In this document: in pieces, positions 13,580 to 13,585 of the stretch
Layout: each line of letters starts with the position of its first letter
Numbering within the stretch: position 1 is the stretch's first letter
Assembly: GCA_051744845.1 (NCBI GenBank)
Contig: JBNJDJ010000054.1
Location: 1-13,585, forward strand
Direction: 5' to 3'
Source: JBNJDJ01 sp051744845
GTDB taxonomy: Bacteria > Bacillota > Clostridia > Peptostreptococcales > Acidaminobacteraceae
Length of the DNA stretch: 13,585 nucleotides
The notes under the pieces: model-generated
Told to the model about the DNA's origin: nothing
What the model saw: only the letters and a program-made list of their open reading frames with translations
Databases searched by the model: none
Made by a program: the position numbers and the translations under genes

Positions 13580-13585
13580 TTTAAT

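Overview
The window is very AT-rich (roughly a quarter G+C by eye). AGA arginine codons and A/T-ending codons dominate, Shine-Dalgarno sites are strong, and several promoters are close to the sigma-A consensus. A YhaM-type nuclease, a soluble 247-aa parvulin, a Bacillus-type 7-1-7 Fur-like box and the clostridial style of the TCA enzymes suggest a low-GC anaerobe. Clostridia/Halanaerobia-like Bacillota are my first guess; Fusobacteriota or a similar low-GC phylum cannot be excluded. No rRNA, tRNA, CRISPR array, insertion sequence or phage gene is visible.

Layout: (1) Positions 1-3484 hold a tight three-gene signalling operon already running at the left edge: receiver-HDOD, receiver with a degenerate kinase-like tail, and receiver-histidine kinase. 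Each downstream ribosome binding site overlaps the preceding stop codon region. (2) Positions 3498-4345 hold a parvulin peptidyl-prolyl isomerase with its own extended -10 promoter and a strong terminator. (3) Positions 4352-5344 hold a YhaM-like OB-fold/HD 3'-5' exoribonuclease followed by a terminator. (4) Positions 5402-7750 hold a second signalling pair. The first gene is a small soluble histidine kinase whose reading frame appears to start at a rare ATT codon at 5416. The second is a receiver-DUF3369-HD-GYP protein, a probable cyclic-di-GMP phosphodiesterase, overlapping the kinase by 8 nt. (5) Positions 7753-12104 hold an operon for the oxidative half of the TCA cycle (aconitase, NAD-type isocitrate dehydrogenase, citrate synthase), which makes 2-oxoglutarate and hence glutamate. 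Its promoter is a perfect TTGACA-N17-TATAAT overlapped by a TTGTATACAA palindrome. (6) On the minus strand, positions 13533-12103 encode SelO, a protein AMPylator. It converges on citrate synthase through a shared bidirectional terminator and has a near-perfect Fur-type box upstream.

How the genes work together: the five signalling proteins have no recognisable DNA-binding output and no membrane-spanning sensor. They look like a cytoplasmic phosphorelay ending in protein-protein (HDOD) and cyclic-di-GMP (HD-GYP) outputs. The three TCA enzymes form one biosynthetic branch. The parvulin, nuclease and SelO are housekeeping or stress-type genes. The main points for follow-up are the ATT-initiated kinase, the degenerate ATPase tail of the second receiver protein, the palindrome on the TCA promoter and the Fur-like box at the selO promoter.
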